64,000 nt of DNA, from positions 682,001-746,000 of the forward strand of contig JAIUJO010000226.1 in the NCBI GenBank assembly GCA_023846275.1. The letters are read 5' to 3'. Shown here in pieces: positions 15,123-29,050 of the stretch. A program made the position numbers and the translations under genes. Source of the stretch: Vanilla planifolia. Its lineage: Eukaryota > Streptophyta > Magnoliopsida > Asparagales > Orchidaceae. The notes under the pieces are model-generated. The model ran no database searches. It was given only the letters and a program-made list of their open reading frames with translations, and was not told where the DNA came from. Position 1 is the stretch's first letter. Each line of letters begins with the position of its first letter.

Positions 15123-17115
15123 TGTTGAATTGAGAATATAAGATATTTGGTGAGAGTTTAGCACACTCTATATGAGGCAATCATTTGATGATGTTATGAA
15201 TTAGATCTAAATAAAGGTGATTAACATGGAGGGATCTCTTTTTGCTTTAGGATTGGAGTTAGGCATAGCCAAGAGACATATGTTAACTTTTGTTTTAGTT
15301 AAATCTTGGTCTAGTTCTAATTATTTCTAAGAGCATGAGTAGCCATGAGCTCAGGTATTAGGCCATGGATCAAGACCTTAGATAATTGTTTATGTGGTGT
15401 AGGAAACTTTGAAGAGGCCATTAGAAAAGAGAAGTGACTCAGGTTGGTTTATAAGCAAAGTGATAGTGAGTAGCAAAATTCATGTGAATCATATTTAAAG
15501 AGTACAAATAATGACTTAGATGGTTCAAGCTATGGATTTATAAATTGAGACTAAGGATTGGACATAAATACATGAAGTGTGAATGTAGAAATTATCAAAA
15601 AAGTTAGGTTAGGCATTAGAAGAAACCATAGGATAGCAAGATACTAAACTAGAGTTATAGAGACCTAGATAGTTGATTAATGGTGAGGGATTTAAAGAAA
15701 TAATATACGATAGATTAGGGTTAGGTAACCTTAATTAAATTATGTGTATTAATCAATATTTTAATTAAAATACCTTCTCATGATGACATAGACTAAGATG
15801 TTATAGACCCCAATGATGGCCTCCTAAGCTAGAGAGATAGATTTGATATATTTGTAATAGTTAACACTCCCACTAGATATGCAGATTACGTGCCTCATTT
15901 TTAGGACGTCTTGAGAGATCATGGGTGTCTGTGAGCATATGTTTGTTAATCACAACATGTGATAAGATTCCATGACTATAGTGTGGTACAATTGGTGTGC
16001 AAAACTTTTTTTGTTTCAATAAAAAATAAGTTGAGGATTATAATTAAGTGATGTGCCACAATATGGTATCATTAGAGATAATGTATTTGCAAAAGTACTA
16101 ATTATTGTGACAAATTATATATGGTTATTGTTTTAGTTCTAACTGGTGATCCACATAACTAGTAGAGGTTAGATTGTGAACTATTTGATCATGTAATGAG
16201 ATAGATGGTACAACTTGTGTCAAGTATCTTATAATACTTTGTAAGGTATAAAATTATTTGTGGGGAACAACATATCCAAAGAAATGGACTATAAGATTGT
16301 TGGGACTTGTTAGGTCAAGTTAGATATGTTGTAAGGTTTATGCTTGATGTTTTTTGAGTTAGCTAACCTTAGTAAGCCTTGATGTTTATTTTATTCCTTT
16401 AATATAGCATTAAGTATACTCTACTATTATATTTTTATGTATATGCTTTTATTAATAAGAGATAAGGAATTGACATTAAACGTGGAATAGACCCCCCAAC
16501 ACATGCCATTTGTTAAGTTTGGGAGTTAGTAATGGATATGACATTAGAATGGAGGCAACTTAGTGAGAACATTAGTGGATTACTCTTCTGTCTACATTTA
16601 GTCATGTCCTTACTTTAGCCCCATTTATTTTTAGCATTGGTGTTTTAATCTCAAATATTGTAGTATACTAGATTTTTTATGTGAAATTTAAACAATTGAA
16701 ACATTATATTTTGATGTTGTTTTTGTAATTTACTTTATTGTGAAACTCATTATTTGTATATTAAAGTACTTATGCATAATATGGATTTTATGGGTAGTAT
16801 TATTTTTAAGTATAGTTTGCGCTGGTACCATTTACGTGCTAGTGTACTATGATTTACTAGAACAATTGTGGGCCAGTTCTCTGCTCAATTGAGGTCTTAT
16901 AGGGAAAAGGAATTGTGTTCACTTTGTGCGGCACATCTTGAGCATGTTGGTCCAATTAAGGGATTGTGACACTGAATTTAGATGTTGAGACATAACAATA
17001 GAAGTAGTTGTCAAATACATTAAATGATGCATAATCTAGGTGCATCCCAAGGAAAAACATTTTAGTAAAAGTGTTGTGATATTTTTGGTATCAAATACTT
17101 CATTATAATATCCTT
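15123..17115 (+). repeat. Direct repeat copy B (~2.0 kb), possible decayed LTR
   Basis: This is the partner of 12,703-14,672, starting with ATGTTGAATT and ending after TTTTTGGTATCAAATAC. The two copies stay collinear with many substitutions and small indels. One example is 15,900-15,930, where copy B has TTTTAGGACGTCTTGAGAGATC that is absent from the matching part of copy A. No long open frame is conserved between the copies, so the duplicated sequence is probably noncoding. Confidence 0.8.
17086..17098 (+). other. Primer-binding-site-like motif, copy B
   Basis: TGGTATCAAATAC sits at the equivalent position in copy B to the motif at 14,644. In a simple LTR element the primer-binding site follows only the 5' LTR. 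Its presence in both copies points to a tandem or recombined arrangement, or to chance. Confidence 0.3.
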
Positions 17116-17617
17116 GTTTTCTTGGTTTCATGGATAAAATCAAAAAAAGATGAGGCCATTGTCACGCGAGAGGTATGATTATATTTAAATGAGTACATTT
17201 TAAATTTTATTTTTTAAATAAAGCATAAGCTAAATATCTTGCAAATAATATTTAGATGGATAAATACAAAGAAACCCCTTGTAGATAAGTTTTAATGTTG
17301 GTAAGATAATGCAATTAATGCATAAGAGAAGTAGATATGGTGCAATAGCTTGGAAATGGGAAAGGGACATTAACCAACTAACAAACCATGAAAGAATTAT
17401 GGCGGGGATTATTTGGCAATAAATTGGATTGACATGCTAAGCTTGGATAGTTTTATTGCACACCAAGCTATGAAGATTAGAATATCAAAGGTAGTGTCCT
17501 CTACCCACTTTAAGAAGTGTGCATCCTCTTGGCTTGTAACATGTTTGCATGCCATAGTCTACAGTAGAAGATCAATAGGAAGATGGTGCAATTTTTTGTG
17601 TTAAATGCTCTTTATTA
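17116..17617. other. Non-array sequence, no gene recognised
   Basis: About 500 bp with no match to the 413-bp repeat and no partner elsewhere in the window that I can see. A 63-codon open frame at 17,413-17,604 (+) has relatively mixed composition and encodes a run with several Cys and His residues, but I recognise no domain and would not call it a gene. Confidence 0.5.
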
Positions 17618-18270
17618 GCGAAATTCATAAATTTGGGATTTTTTTATTCTAAATGCAAAAACACAAATGAAGACCTAAGTATGAAAAGTATCAAAATGTT
17701 AACTCTTATTATTACCTTTATTTTGAAATTAATGTTAATTTAATGTGTAAATGCATAAGATAATATAAGGGCAATAGATATTGAGCTTTTTAATATTTTT
17801 ATTTAGTATTAACTTAATAATGAAATAAAATAAGCTAGTCACAAGAAATATTATTAGATATATTTTAGTTTTTTAGGATGCAAATGTTAAGTCTATTTTG
17901 GAAGATAATTCATAGGACATAGATCAAGTGTATATGTCGATTAACTTTGGTGCAAGAACAAATGTTTGTTTAATATTCCTTGACCATGTTGTAAAAAATA
18001 TTTTTTTTATTATGATGATATGATTAAACTTGTTTCTCTTTTTGAATTTGAGTCACATTATTTCAATTATTGATAAATTAGTCTATTATAGAAATATAAA
18101 TGAAAAAGAAAATCCATATGTAAGTAACTAAGAATTGTATATTATCTATGTGAATTGTACAAAAATAATGTCACATTGAATGGACATGATAAATAAATAA
18201 GAAATATTATTTTTATGTGATGTTACCAATAAACTCAAATGTGGTGCAATGATCGTACTATGGTTTAGTA
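17618..18270 (+). repeat. Second direct duplication, copy 1 (~0.65 kb)
   Basis: It aligns with 18,652-19,284 at an offset of about 1.03-1.04 kb. Shared landmarks, in order, are an ATTCA-AAATTG start, TAATTATGAAATAAA-like sequence, ATAAGATATATT-like sequence, AACTATGATGT/AACTTTGGTGC, CCTTGATCAT/CCTTGACCAT, TTACTATTGATAAAT/CAATTATTGATAAAT, AATGGACA-GATAAAT, and AATGTGGT at the end. Divergence is high, so the duplication is old. No coding content is seen. Confidence 0.7.
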
Positions 18271-18651
18271 CTAGTTCACTTCATGGAGTAGCTATGTATA
18301 GTTGTAGTCCATGCCATGTTTTAAGATGAGAATAGAAGATGTCATGATTAGCCTTTTGTAAGGTTTTCACAAGCTCTCTAAGGAATAATAAAGTTGTAAG
18401 GTGTGCGTGTGTGATCCACGCAAGAGATGTTGTGACTAGTTTAACTTCTTGTTTGTCAGGAGGGTGGCCATGGTTTCTAAAGCAGTACCTATAATGATTC
18501 ATGTAAAACAAACAGATAAATATACCTATTGAATGGGGAATATCCATTTGAAATCTTTTATTTAGTGTTCTTGTGGACATTGTATGATATGTAAGGGGAT
18601 AATATTTAGAAGGAAAGTGGATCAAAATTACACAAGAGATGAAAAAACATA
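18271..18651. other. Spacer with a 135-codon open frame on the minus strand
   Basis: This spacer between the duplicated copies is richer in G and C than the surroundings. On the minus strand a frame of 135 codons (18,688 to 18,281) is open and extends a little into copy 2. Its product would have an aliphatic and aromatic N-terminal half, and a C-terminal half containing a GHPPDKQEVK stretch followed by mixed residues. I do not recognise the protein. There is no obvious promoter, and the start codon lies in the duplicated repeat. It may be a remnant of an exon or of a mobile-element gene, or a chance frame. Confidence 0.3.
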
Positions 18652-19284
18652 TGGAATTCAAAAATTGAGAATTTCTTATTAGAAGCACAAAAATTTGAAT
18701 TTAGAACCAAGTAAGAAAATAATTTACATGCTAACTATTATTACTAATATTTTTTAGAAATTAATAATTATTAAATATGTAGATACCTATGAAAAATTAG
18801 GAGAAATAGAAATTAATCTAGTTAGTATTAGAATTTGGGATTAATTTAATTATGAAATAAATTAGGCAATCCATCAAAAATATAATAAGATATATTCTCG
18901 TAATGTAGGATCACGTTGGCAAGTCAATTAAAAAGGTGGTTTCCCAGCACACACATTTGGTGGGTAAACCAATTAACTATGATGTCAGCATGTTTTTTTA
19001 TTTATATCCCTTGATCATTTTGCAATAAAGTAAAGTTTCATGCTTATGATCATCACATTCAACCTATCAATACATTTGAATTTCAATCATAAGACTTTTG
19101 TGACTTACTATTGATAAATATGCAAGCTTTTATGAGCATAAAGCTAAAGGAAAAAATCATATATTAGTATTTGAAAAATATATAGTTGTTTATTGAAATT
19201 TGAACTTGAGAATGACAAATATAATGGACAAGATAAATTTATTACAAATATATTTTTCTTTTAATGTTATAAATTGATCACAAT
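18652..19284 (+). repeat. Second direct duplication, copy 2 (~0.63 kb)
   Basis: This is the partner of 17,618-18,270. Its right end runs into the satellite array: after AATGTGGTACCT the sequence reads into the monomer block corresponding to GATCAAGGATGTTACACTC, in the opposite orientation to the left arm. The exact breakpoint within about 19,270-19,310 is uncertain because the two sequences blend. Confidence 0.7.
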
Positions 19285-22200
19285 GTGGTACCTAAAATGA
19301 TTTGTTCATCCAAGATGTTATGCTAAATCTCCTTAATACATTAGAATGTCATTTTCCTACACAACATATGTGATTTCTTCAAATGTTTTGTTTCAATTTT
19401 GTTATTTTATTATTAAACTCTAAATCTCATCTTGTTTGATCGCTACGTGTCTTTGATTTTGTTATGCTAAATTGATTTAACTTATTCCATCTTAGCTTTA
19501 ATATTAGTTTGTTAATATGGAAATAATAATATATTATTCTTTATGCCAATTTACCTTGATAGTTCATAGCAATTCCAAATGGGTCCTAATTGAGAGAAAA
19601 TAAAAGTCATGAGATTCATCTTAAACATCTCTATCCAATCAAATATATATTTTTGAACTTTTCAAATAATTTATTTTTTAACATGCTTTACAAGATGTTT
19701 CACTTCATTTCCATTTTTTAACATTTGAAGATGTTATAGTTCATCTCCTTAGTATCTTGGAGTACAATGTTCTTATGCAAGTCATCTCATTAATTAAATG
19801 ATTTTGCTTTGATTTCATTATATTATTATTTAACTCCAAATATTCTCTCTTACTAACATTAAATGTCTTTGATTTTGTTATATTCTGTTTCTTTAATTTT
19901 TTTTAGCCATAATATAAATTTACTAAGTACTACTATACCACTTGGTAATTATTTATTCCAATTTATTTAAGTAATTCACAATAGTTCCAAAGAAGGTCCT
20001 ATTTAAACGAAGTGAACATCATTAGACTCATCATAATGAGTTCTAGGAATTAAATATTCACTTTTATGTGGCATTTTAATTTATACTTGACTTCACGATA
20101 AAACATGACAGAATCAATCTTCGTACATCTTGTAATGGAACTTTCCCATGCAATTTTCCATGTTCAATCAATTTCTTTTTCTTTGAATTTGTGTATTATT
20201 ATGTAATTCCATCTTTCGTCATGTTTGACCTTTATATTTTATTTATTTGGTGATATTAAATTTTTACAATTTATGTCATTTTTGTTTTGATATATCATTA
20301 CTTATCATTAAAATAATAATTTATTACAACTAGTTCGTATTTAATGTGGTGATTCATAGTAATTTCTATTGACAGTAACCAAAGAAGAAATAAATTTTTA
20401 TGGACCCACCGTGACAAGACCTATTCAATGAAAAATTAAGTTTGATATTTTTAAATATTTTTTCTATTGTTTTATTATACTTAATGAGCATTTTTGTTTA
20501 TGCTTAACTTGACAATCAGAGATCTTATCCTCAATCTTCTCAATATATTAGAATGCAACCTTCTTGCAAAATTTATCTCATTTTTTAAAGTTTTTAATTA
20601 TATTTGTTAATATTACTATGCAACTCTGCATTTCCTGTCATTTAACCTTTAGATGTCTTTGATTTGGTTATAATACATTCTTTCAATTTATCATTATTCT
20701 ACTTTATTATTTTACTTAATATTAAATTAAATTTATTATTATTTAGACTTATTTAGTTTGTTAAATTATTATAAATCTAAATGAGGTTCGATTGAGAGGA
20801 AATACATGTAATTAGAAGCATCTCAATGAGCTTTGTCTAATTAAATATTTATTTTATATTATTTTAATATTTTACCTTTTTTGGGTATGCTTTGTGAGAC
20901 TTTTTACTTTTGTACTTGATTTATTATTAATAATATTTCATTTGATCTCCTTAGTATACTACAAAGTAACTTCTTAATACAATTTATTCTATTTATTCAA
21001 AAGTTTTTCTTTAATATAGACATATTGTAGTGAATCTCTTATTGTGCTCTAGCATGATGTTTATAATTATTTGAATTGGTTACATTATATAGTTTTAATT
21101 TATCTCATCCCAATTTTTATGAAATTATACTTAATATTAAAGTAATAATCTATGAGTTTTTGTTATTTTTTTATAATTGACAACAATTCTAAACTAAGTT
21201 AAACAAAGATAAAATAAACATCATTGGATTCATCTTGATAAGGTCTCTTCAATTAGTTATTTTTTGTAATTTTAAATATTTACATTCTTAGATTTTTTTA
21301 GTGTTTATTGAATTATTTTAAATCGTACCAAATTTGATGAAAAATGTTGTTCTAGTTAATCTCTTCGCTATTTTGAAATATAATTTTCTCATATCATTTA
21401 TTTCATATCACTCTAAATCTTGTCTAATTTGACTTTTATATATCTTCTGTTGTGTTGTGTTAAATCTCTTGAAATTATCTCATTTCACCTTTAATATATA
21501 TTTACTTAATTGATGTAATAATTTATTATTATTTACATTTATTTATTTTAATAATTTAAATAATTCCATATAAGGTTTGATCAAGATGAAAAAATCTTAG
21601 AAATTTTTAAATATTTTCTATAATGCTTTTGTATGGTTTAAAAGTTAATTTGATTCATAACAATTTTATTAAAAACTATGTTTCACTAGATCTACTTAGT
21701 GTCTTGTAAAGCATGATTTTGGCAAAAAAAACATCAACGGATAGGTGTTGATGTTCTTTATCTATTTGAATACTCATTTTTATATTTTTAGCCATTTTTT
21801 TTAGTGTTTTGGCATACTTGTTTAGTGATAGGGGTCTAGCAATCAATCTCCTTATGGGTGTTAACTTTCTATTAAAATTTATCTTATTTAAGCATGTTTT
21901 TTTATTTTAGTTTGTTGTATTACTAGTCACCTATATCTATTCCTATGTGATATTACACAACATCCATTTTGCTACATTAGAATTCCTTCAATTTATTGTA
22001 TCTTTGCTTTGAAATTATTTACGTAAAATAAAACTAATATGCAATCACTATTTATGCTTATTTATTTTTGTAATTCATAATGACTATAAATGAGGTTGGA
22101 TTGACTTGAAATAAGAGTCTTGAAATTTTTTTTAAATCCTAATCCAATTATATTTTATTTTATATTTCATCAAATACATTTTTATATGTCTTAACATATT

Positions 22201-24108
22201 TTACAAGATATTTTGATTCATACTTATTACATGATCGAGGATGTTACATTTGATCTCCTTAGTCTCTTGAAACGCAACATTCTTGTACAATTTAAATGAT
22301 TTCCTTAAGGTTTTTGATTTTGTTATATTACTATTTTGCTCAAAATCTCTAATTATGTAAATTTTATTATGCTATGATTTGGTTATGTTATATTGCATCT
22401 ATTTGTCTTCTTTTTGTTAAGGTTCATTTTTTTAATATTAAAATATTTAATTTATTTTTATTTATGCTTTTTTGGTTTTTTTATTTGTAATAATTACGAG
22501 CAAAGTCGGATCCACATGAAACAAATATTGTTAGACATTTTTGTTGTCCATATCTAATTAAATATTCATATTTATAATGTTTTTTTAATTTTTTTTAAAA
22601 TTTTAAATATTTTATTTTCTTTAGTCTTGGCACCATTTGAGACATTTTGATTTGTTGCTTATTCAACACTCAAGGATGTTAGTCGATCTCCTTAGTAAAA
22701 TGCAAATTTCTTATAAAATTTAGTAAATATTTTTGAGGTTTTTGATTTTATAAATCTTTTTTTACTATTAAACTCTATGTCCTTTATATCACTTTTTTTT
22801 TGATAATATTGTTATACTTCAAATTGAGGTATGATCAATGTGAAAGAAATGTCTATTTTCTCATCTCAATAAGCTCTATCAATTTAAATATTCTTTTCTA
22901 TATCTTTTGATATTTTTATTTTCATGATTTTTGTACTCGTTATGAGACATTATGAGTTGTACCTAATTTGTGTACTAAGAATGTTACACTTGATGTGCTT
23001 AGTTTCTAATAAAACAATTATCTTGTATAATTTATCACATTTATTCAAATGTTTTCTCTTTAATTTTTTTATATTACTATAATATTCTTATTCTTATCAA
23101 ATGTGATTATCACAATGCTTTATTTTTGTTATATTACATTATCACAATTTTTGTTATTTTAACTTAATTATATACTATTTTAATATCAATTTAATATTTT
23201 ATTATTATTTATGCTTATCTACTATTACAATTTGAAGAAATCTCAAACATAATTTGATCGATATTAAATAAACATCATTGGACTAAAATGGGCAAGTTCT
23301 ATCAATTTAAATAATTATTTATATATTTTAAAATATTGCTTTATATTCCTTTGACTCACTTTTTGAGAAATTTTGATTCATAAGTAATCTGACAATTAGG
23401 GATACTATACTCAATTATTACTATATCAAAATGTTACACTCCCTTCTGATTTCCCTCTGTTTTAGGAATATTTAGCTATCATCTGTTTTGTTACATTTAA
23501 ATTACTTTCATTTGATTTTACAAGATTGCTTCAATTTATTTGATTTTAAATTTAATATATAAATTTACTTAATATTCTGAAAGTAATTTATCATTATTTT
23601 TCTTTACCTACATTCATATTTCAAATTAATTCCCAATATCATTCTACTGAGATGAAAGAAACATCATTAGTGTTGTCTTGAGGAGCTCTATTAAATATCA
23701 ACATATGTATTTTAAAATTTTTCATTTTCCATAATTTGGCCACTCTTTACTTAATAGTTTGTGTCAACTACTATTTGAAGACTAAGGATGTTTGTATTAT
23801 CTTTTTTGCTTGTTAAAATACAACATTTCTATACAATTAATTTTGCTTAGATTTAGTTATTTTACTATAACACTCTAAACTTCCTCCACTATATAGTTTT
23901 TTTTGTCATATTATATTGCTCCAATTCATTAAATGTTAACTTTATTATATGTTTATTTAATGTTCAAAATTTTTTTTATTATTTTTGCTTATTTATTATG
24001 GTAATTTGAAGTAATTCATAATGAAGTTTTATCGGGATGAAACTATTGTCTTCACACTGATCTCAAAGAGCTTTATAAAATTAAATATAATTTCTACATT
24101 TCAAAAAC

Positions 24109-24127
24109 ATATATATATATATATATT
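24109..24127. repeat. (AT)n microsatellite in the right arm
   Basis: An uninterrupted AT run of about 9 dinucleotides at the monomer position that normally reads TTTCTATATTTTTAAATATT. It is a local expansion. Confidence 0.85.
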
Positions 24128-26353
24128 TTGGCATATTTAATCAGTAAATTTTTATCCATATCCAGTTTTATAGTGGATGGCATTGCAATTGTTCCACATG
24201 GTATTCTTGAATGCAAATTTTTTATACAATTTATATAATTTAAACAAAATTTTTTTCTTAAATTGGTTAAATTCTTGGTAGTTATTCTCCTCTCATGTCA
24301 TAATTATATTAGTTTTATTTTGTTATAATACATTTCTTCAATTTATCTTGAATAAGATTTGTTATTTATTTAGTTATCACAAAAAGTTATTTTTTGTTAT
24401 TTATGCATATTCATTCTAGTACTTCATAGTAATTCAAAATGATGAAAAATTATAATGAAGTAAATGTCATTGGACTTCTTTTTATGACCTCAATCTAATT
24501 AAACATTCATTTCAGTAATTTTATGTTTTATTTTCCATCTTATTGGAATTCCTTACAAGACATTTTTATTTGTAGTTGATTTAATGATTAAAGATATTTT
24601 GCTTGATGTCCTCTGAATCTTGGAATTTAATTTTGTTATATAATTTATCTCATATTTTCAAGTTTTTTACTTTTATTATGTTATATTACTATGAAATTGT
24701 AATTCCCTTCTCATGCGACCTTTTTCATTTCTTTGATTTAGTTTTATGTTTGCTTATCTATTTGGGTATAACATCGAAATCATAAATGAGATCCTATCGA
24801 GATGAAATATATGGCATTGAACTTGTCTAAATTAGTGTTCTTAAATTAAATATTTTTTTATATTTTCAAAATGTTTTATTTTCTATGATTTTTCCATACT
24901 TTATGTGATATTTTAATTTGAGCCTTATTTTATAATTGGTAAGTTTACATAATCTTCTTTTTATTGTAGAATGCAACTTTCTCATGAAATTTATTTTACT
25001 CTAGCTTTTTTCATTGATTTGGTTATACTACTATATAATTCTATATCTATTCTGTTGTGACCTTTATATTTCTCTTGTTTTGTTATGTTACCTTTTTTTC
25101 GATTAATCGTATTTGAAATTTAATATATATTTAATTAATACTAAAATAATAACTTGTTATATTGATTCTTATTTCATTTGATAATTGATATTAATTGCAA
25201 AATGGCTTTGATCAAGTTGAAGCAAATGTCATTAGACTCATCTTTATGATTTTTTCTAGTTAAATGTTCCTTTTTATTTTTGAAAATATTGTTTTTTTCT
25301 ATGACTTTGGCTTGTCTTACAAGTGATTTCGTTTCTTACTCAATTTTTTGAATGGGAATATTTTTCTTTGATCGTCCTAGTATCCTTAAATGTAGTTTAT
25401 TATGCATAATTTATTTCTTATTTACAAATACATTACTTTCTTTTTGCTTTAGTATTATGAAATCTAATTATCTCTCGTGTGGCCAATACATTTATTTTAT
25501 TAAGTTGTCTAAATTGCTTTAATATCTCATTTCCACTTTATTATATATTCACTTAATATTTGAATAATAATATGTTATTATTTATATTTAGTAAAATTTG
25601 TAGTTGTAGCAAATAAAATAAGGTTTGATTGACAGAGAATATATGTCACTAGAGTTATATCATAGATCTCGATCAAATTAAACATTTAATTATATATTTT
25701 AATATTTAATTTTCAATAAATTTGGCTTTTTTCACACGATATATTTATTTGTACTTGATTTGATGGTGACATACTTAGTCTATAGCATATCTTTGAAAGT
25801 AACTTATATAATTTATCATATTTATTCAAATGATTTACCATAATTTGGTAATATTACTATGATACACTTTTATTCAGTCATTAGTATTTTATATCACTTT
25901 GATCATATTATATTCCATAACATAAATCTAAGTTATTTAAGATTTATTATATTTTTAAATTAAAGTAAAATTATAGTTATTATTGCTTATATATTTTTCT
26001 AATTGATCGTAATTCTAATCAAGGCATAATTGAGATGAAAGATGTCATTAAACTTACCTTGACTTTCTCTATCGAACTAAATATTCTTTTTTATATGTTT
26101 ACATAATTTATATTCTATGTTTTCAAAGTGTTATATTGGATATTTTGATTTAGACCTTGTTTGATTATCAAGGACATTATACACGATCAACTTACATTAC
26201 TTCAATTTATGAAATTTCATAATTATTTTCTTTAGTAATTAATTCGAAATACAATCTAAGACATTACAAGCTCAATTAAATTAAATATTCAATTCTAAAT
26301 TTTTAAATATTGTTTTTTTTAGGCTTTGGCATACCTTATAAGACACTTTGATT

Positions 26354-26403
26354 TGTATTATATTTGATGATTTTTCATTGTATTATATTTGATGATTATG
26401 GAA
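26354..26403 (+). repeat. Perfect 25-bp tandem duplication
   Basis: TGTATTATATTTGATGATT occurs at 26,354 and again at 26,379. The copies are adjacent and nearly identical, unlike the old divergence of the monomers around them, so this is a recent slippage-type event within one monomer. Confidence 0.8.
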
Positions 26404-29017
26404 CTACAATCATTGTACTTTATATTTTTTAATTACACTTTCTCATAAAATTTATGTTATTCTTTCAAAATGCTGATGTCAATTTGGTTAAGGTACTATG
26501 AAATTCTTATTCCACACTTATGTGAACTTCACAAAGCTTTGATTTTGTTTTACTAAATTATTTCGATTTATTTTATTTCCAATTTAATATATATTTGAAA
26601 TAAAGCTTCATAATTTTTTTTTTATTCTTTTATTTTAAAATTTGTTGTAACTCTAAAAATGAATCGATCAATATGAAAAAAAGGTCGTTATATTAGCCTC
26701 GAAGAGCCCAATAAAATTAAATATTTATTTCTTATTTTTATAATATTTTATTTTCTTAGGTTTTTTGCATATTTTATGAGATACTTTAAAATAGTCAATC
26801 TATTTAAAATTTTTTTGTTGGTTATATTACTATGTCACATTAAATCACTTATAATATGACTTTTATATTATATTGTTTTGTTCATATTAAACTATTTTAG
26901 TTTATCTTGTTTCAATATTAATTTATATTTACCTAATATTAAAATACTATTTTGTTGTTATTGAAATTTGTTTTGTCAAACATTTTATAATAATTCTAAA
27001 TGAGGGTTAATCAAGAGGAGACAAATGTCATTTAACTCAACTTAATAAGCTCTATTAACATAAATATTTATTTTTATTTTTAATGTTAATTCATTTTGTG
27101 ACATGCTTTACAAGACATGTTGATATGTATATGATTTGATGATTAAGAATATTAAAGTCAATTTCTTTATTATTGTGTAATGGAACTTTGTTGTATAATT
27201 TATGACATTTATTAAATTTTTTTTGATTAAGCAAATGTTAATATTATATTATAATAATTTATATTATTTTTTCTTTATTATATATATAAAAATTATTAAA
27301 ATAATAATTAATTATTACTTATTCTTATTTAATTTTTAAATTCGTAGTAAATACAAATAATGTCTAATGTAGATGAAACCTCCACTTGGGACTCATTTCA
27401 AAAGCTCCTCATATAGTATATTCATGCATATATTTTAATGTGTTTCATTTTCTTATATTTTGGCATATTTGACATGGTGTTTTTATTCATACTTGATTTA
27501 ATGTTCAAGAATGTTACACAAGATCTCCTTAGTATCTTACATTGCAACTTTACCATACAAATAAGCTTGTTTCTTCAAAATTGTAGCTTCGATTGTTCTA
27601 AAGTCCTTTTAAATGGTAATTCTCCTGTATCCACTCATGTGACCTTGACATTACTTTTATTTTTTTATATTACTTTGCTTGAATTTAAACTAATTTTTTA
27701 TTTAATATATATTTTATATATTAAAAACTATTTCATTATTATTTATGTTTATTTAATTTTTATGATTTGCACTAATTTGAAATATTATCCAATCAATATG
27801 AAGAAAATTTCATTGCACTCATCTTGATGAGATTTATATAATAAAATTATTTTTCGTAAATTTATAGGTATTATATTTTCAATTATTTATGTAAGCTTTC
27901 ATAGACGTTATGATTCTTATTTTAATTGATGACCAAGAAGGTCACACTAAAATTTCTTAGATTTTTGGTCTTCCTAATGAGGTCTATTCAATTGTACTTT
28001 CATTTCTATTTTTTTAAACATTTTATTTTCTATTATTTTTGCAATCTTTAAGAGATATTCAATTCATAAGAAATTTAATAATCGAAGATGATACTCTTTA
28101 TCTCCTATTAATCTTAGAGTGCATCTTTTTGTAAACTTTATCCTATTTCTTTAAACATTTTTGCTTGATTTTAGTAAATCACAGTGAAACTTAAAATTTT
28201 GTTATATTATATTGCTTTAATTTAACTTGAGCTTCACTATTAAATTATTTAATATTAAAATAATATTTTTTCATTATTTATGTTTATTTCATTTGGTAAT
28301 TTGTAGTATCCCTAATGTGCTCTCATTAAGATGAATGAAATGTCATTCAACTCCTCTCAATGAGTCATGTTTAATTAAATATTGATTTTAAAAGATTTAC
28401 ATATTTTTGTTACCTGTGTCATTACCTTGTTTTATGAGATTGTTTGATTCATACCTTATTAATAATCAAGGATATTTCATTTGATCATCGTGGTATCCTT
28501 AATGACTACATTACTGTACAATTTATCTTGTTTCTTAATCATACGAGCTTTACATAACTTTTATTTGGATATATTTAATTGATTCAATTTGTCTCATTTC
28601 TACTTTAAGAAATTTTTACTTAATGTTAAATTAATAATTTATTCTTATTTGTGTTATTTTAGTTTAGTTATTTGTTGTAATTAGAATCAAGTTCATATCG
28701 TGATGAAATGAACATAATTAGACTTGTCTCGAAGCGCTTAGTCTAACTAAATACTTATTTAAAAATTTTTAAATATTTAATTTCTTATGACTTTGTTAGC
28801 CTTTTGGGAACACCTTCATTCGCACCTTATTTGATAACTGTGGATGTTATTGTTGATCTCTTTGGTACTTTTATTTTCCTAGAATGTAACAATCTTGTAA
28901 TATATATGTATGTTCCTAAAATTTTTAGCTTTCATTTGGTTATATCATTATATATCATTATACAGCTTTAATTATTTATAATTTTAATTTTATAATATAT
29001 TTTCTTAAAATTAAAAT

Positions 29018-29050
29018 ATTATTATTATTATTATATTTATATTTATATTT
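29018..29050. repeat. (ATT)n followed by (ATATTT)n microsatellite
   Basis: Trinucleotide ATT repeats run into TTATATTTATATTTATATTT at the monomer block that normally reads AATAATAATTTATTATTATT. It is a natural slippage-prone position within the unit. Confidence 0.75.

Noticed and set aside
27438-27827. 129-codon open frame rich in Phe, Leu and Ile resembling a membrane protein
   Set aside because: It is monomer sequence read on the T-rich strand. Hydrophobic 'membrane' segments are the expected artefact of T-rich codons, and adjacent units do not conserve the frame.
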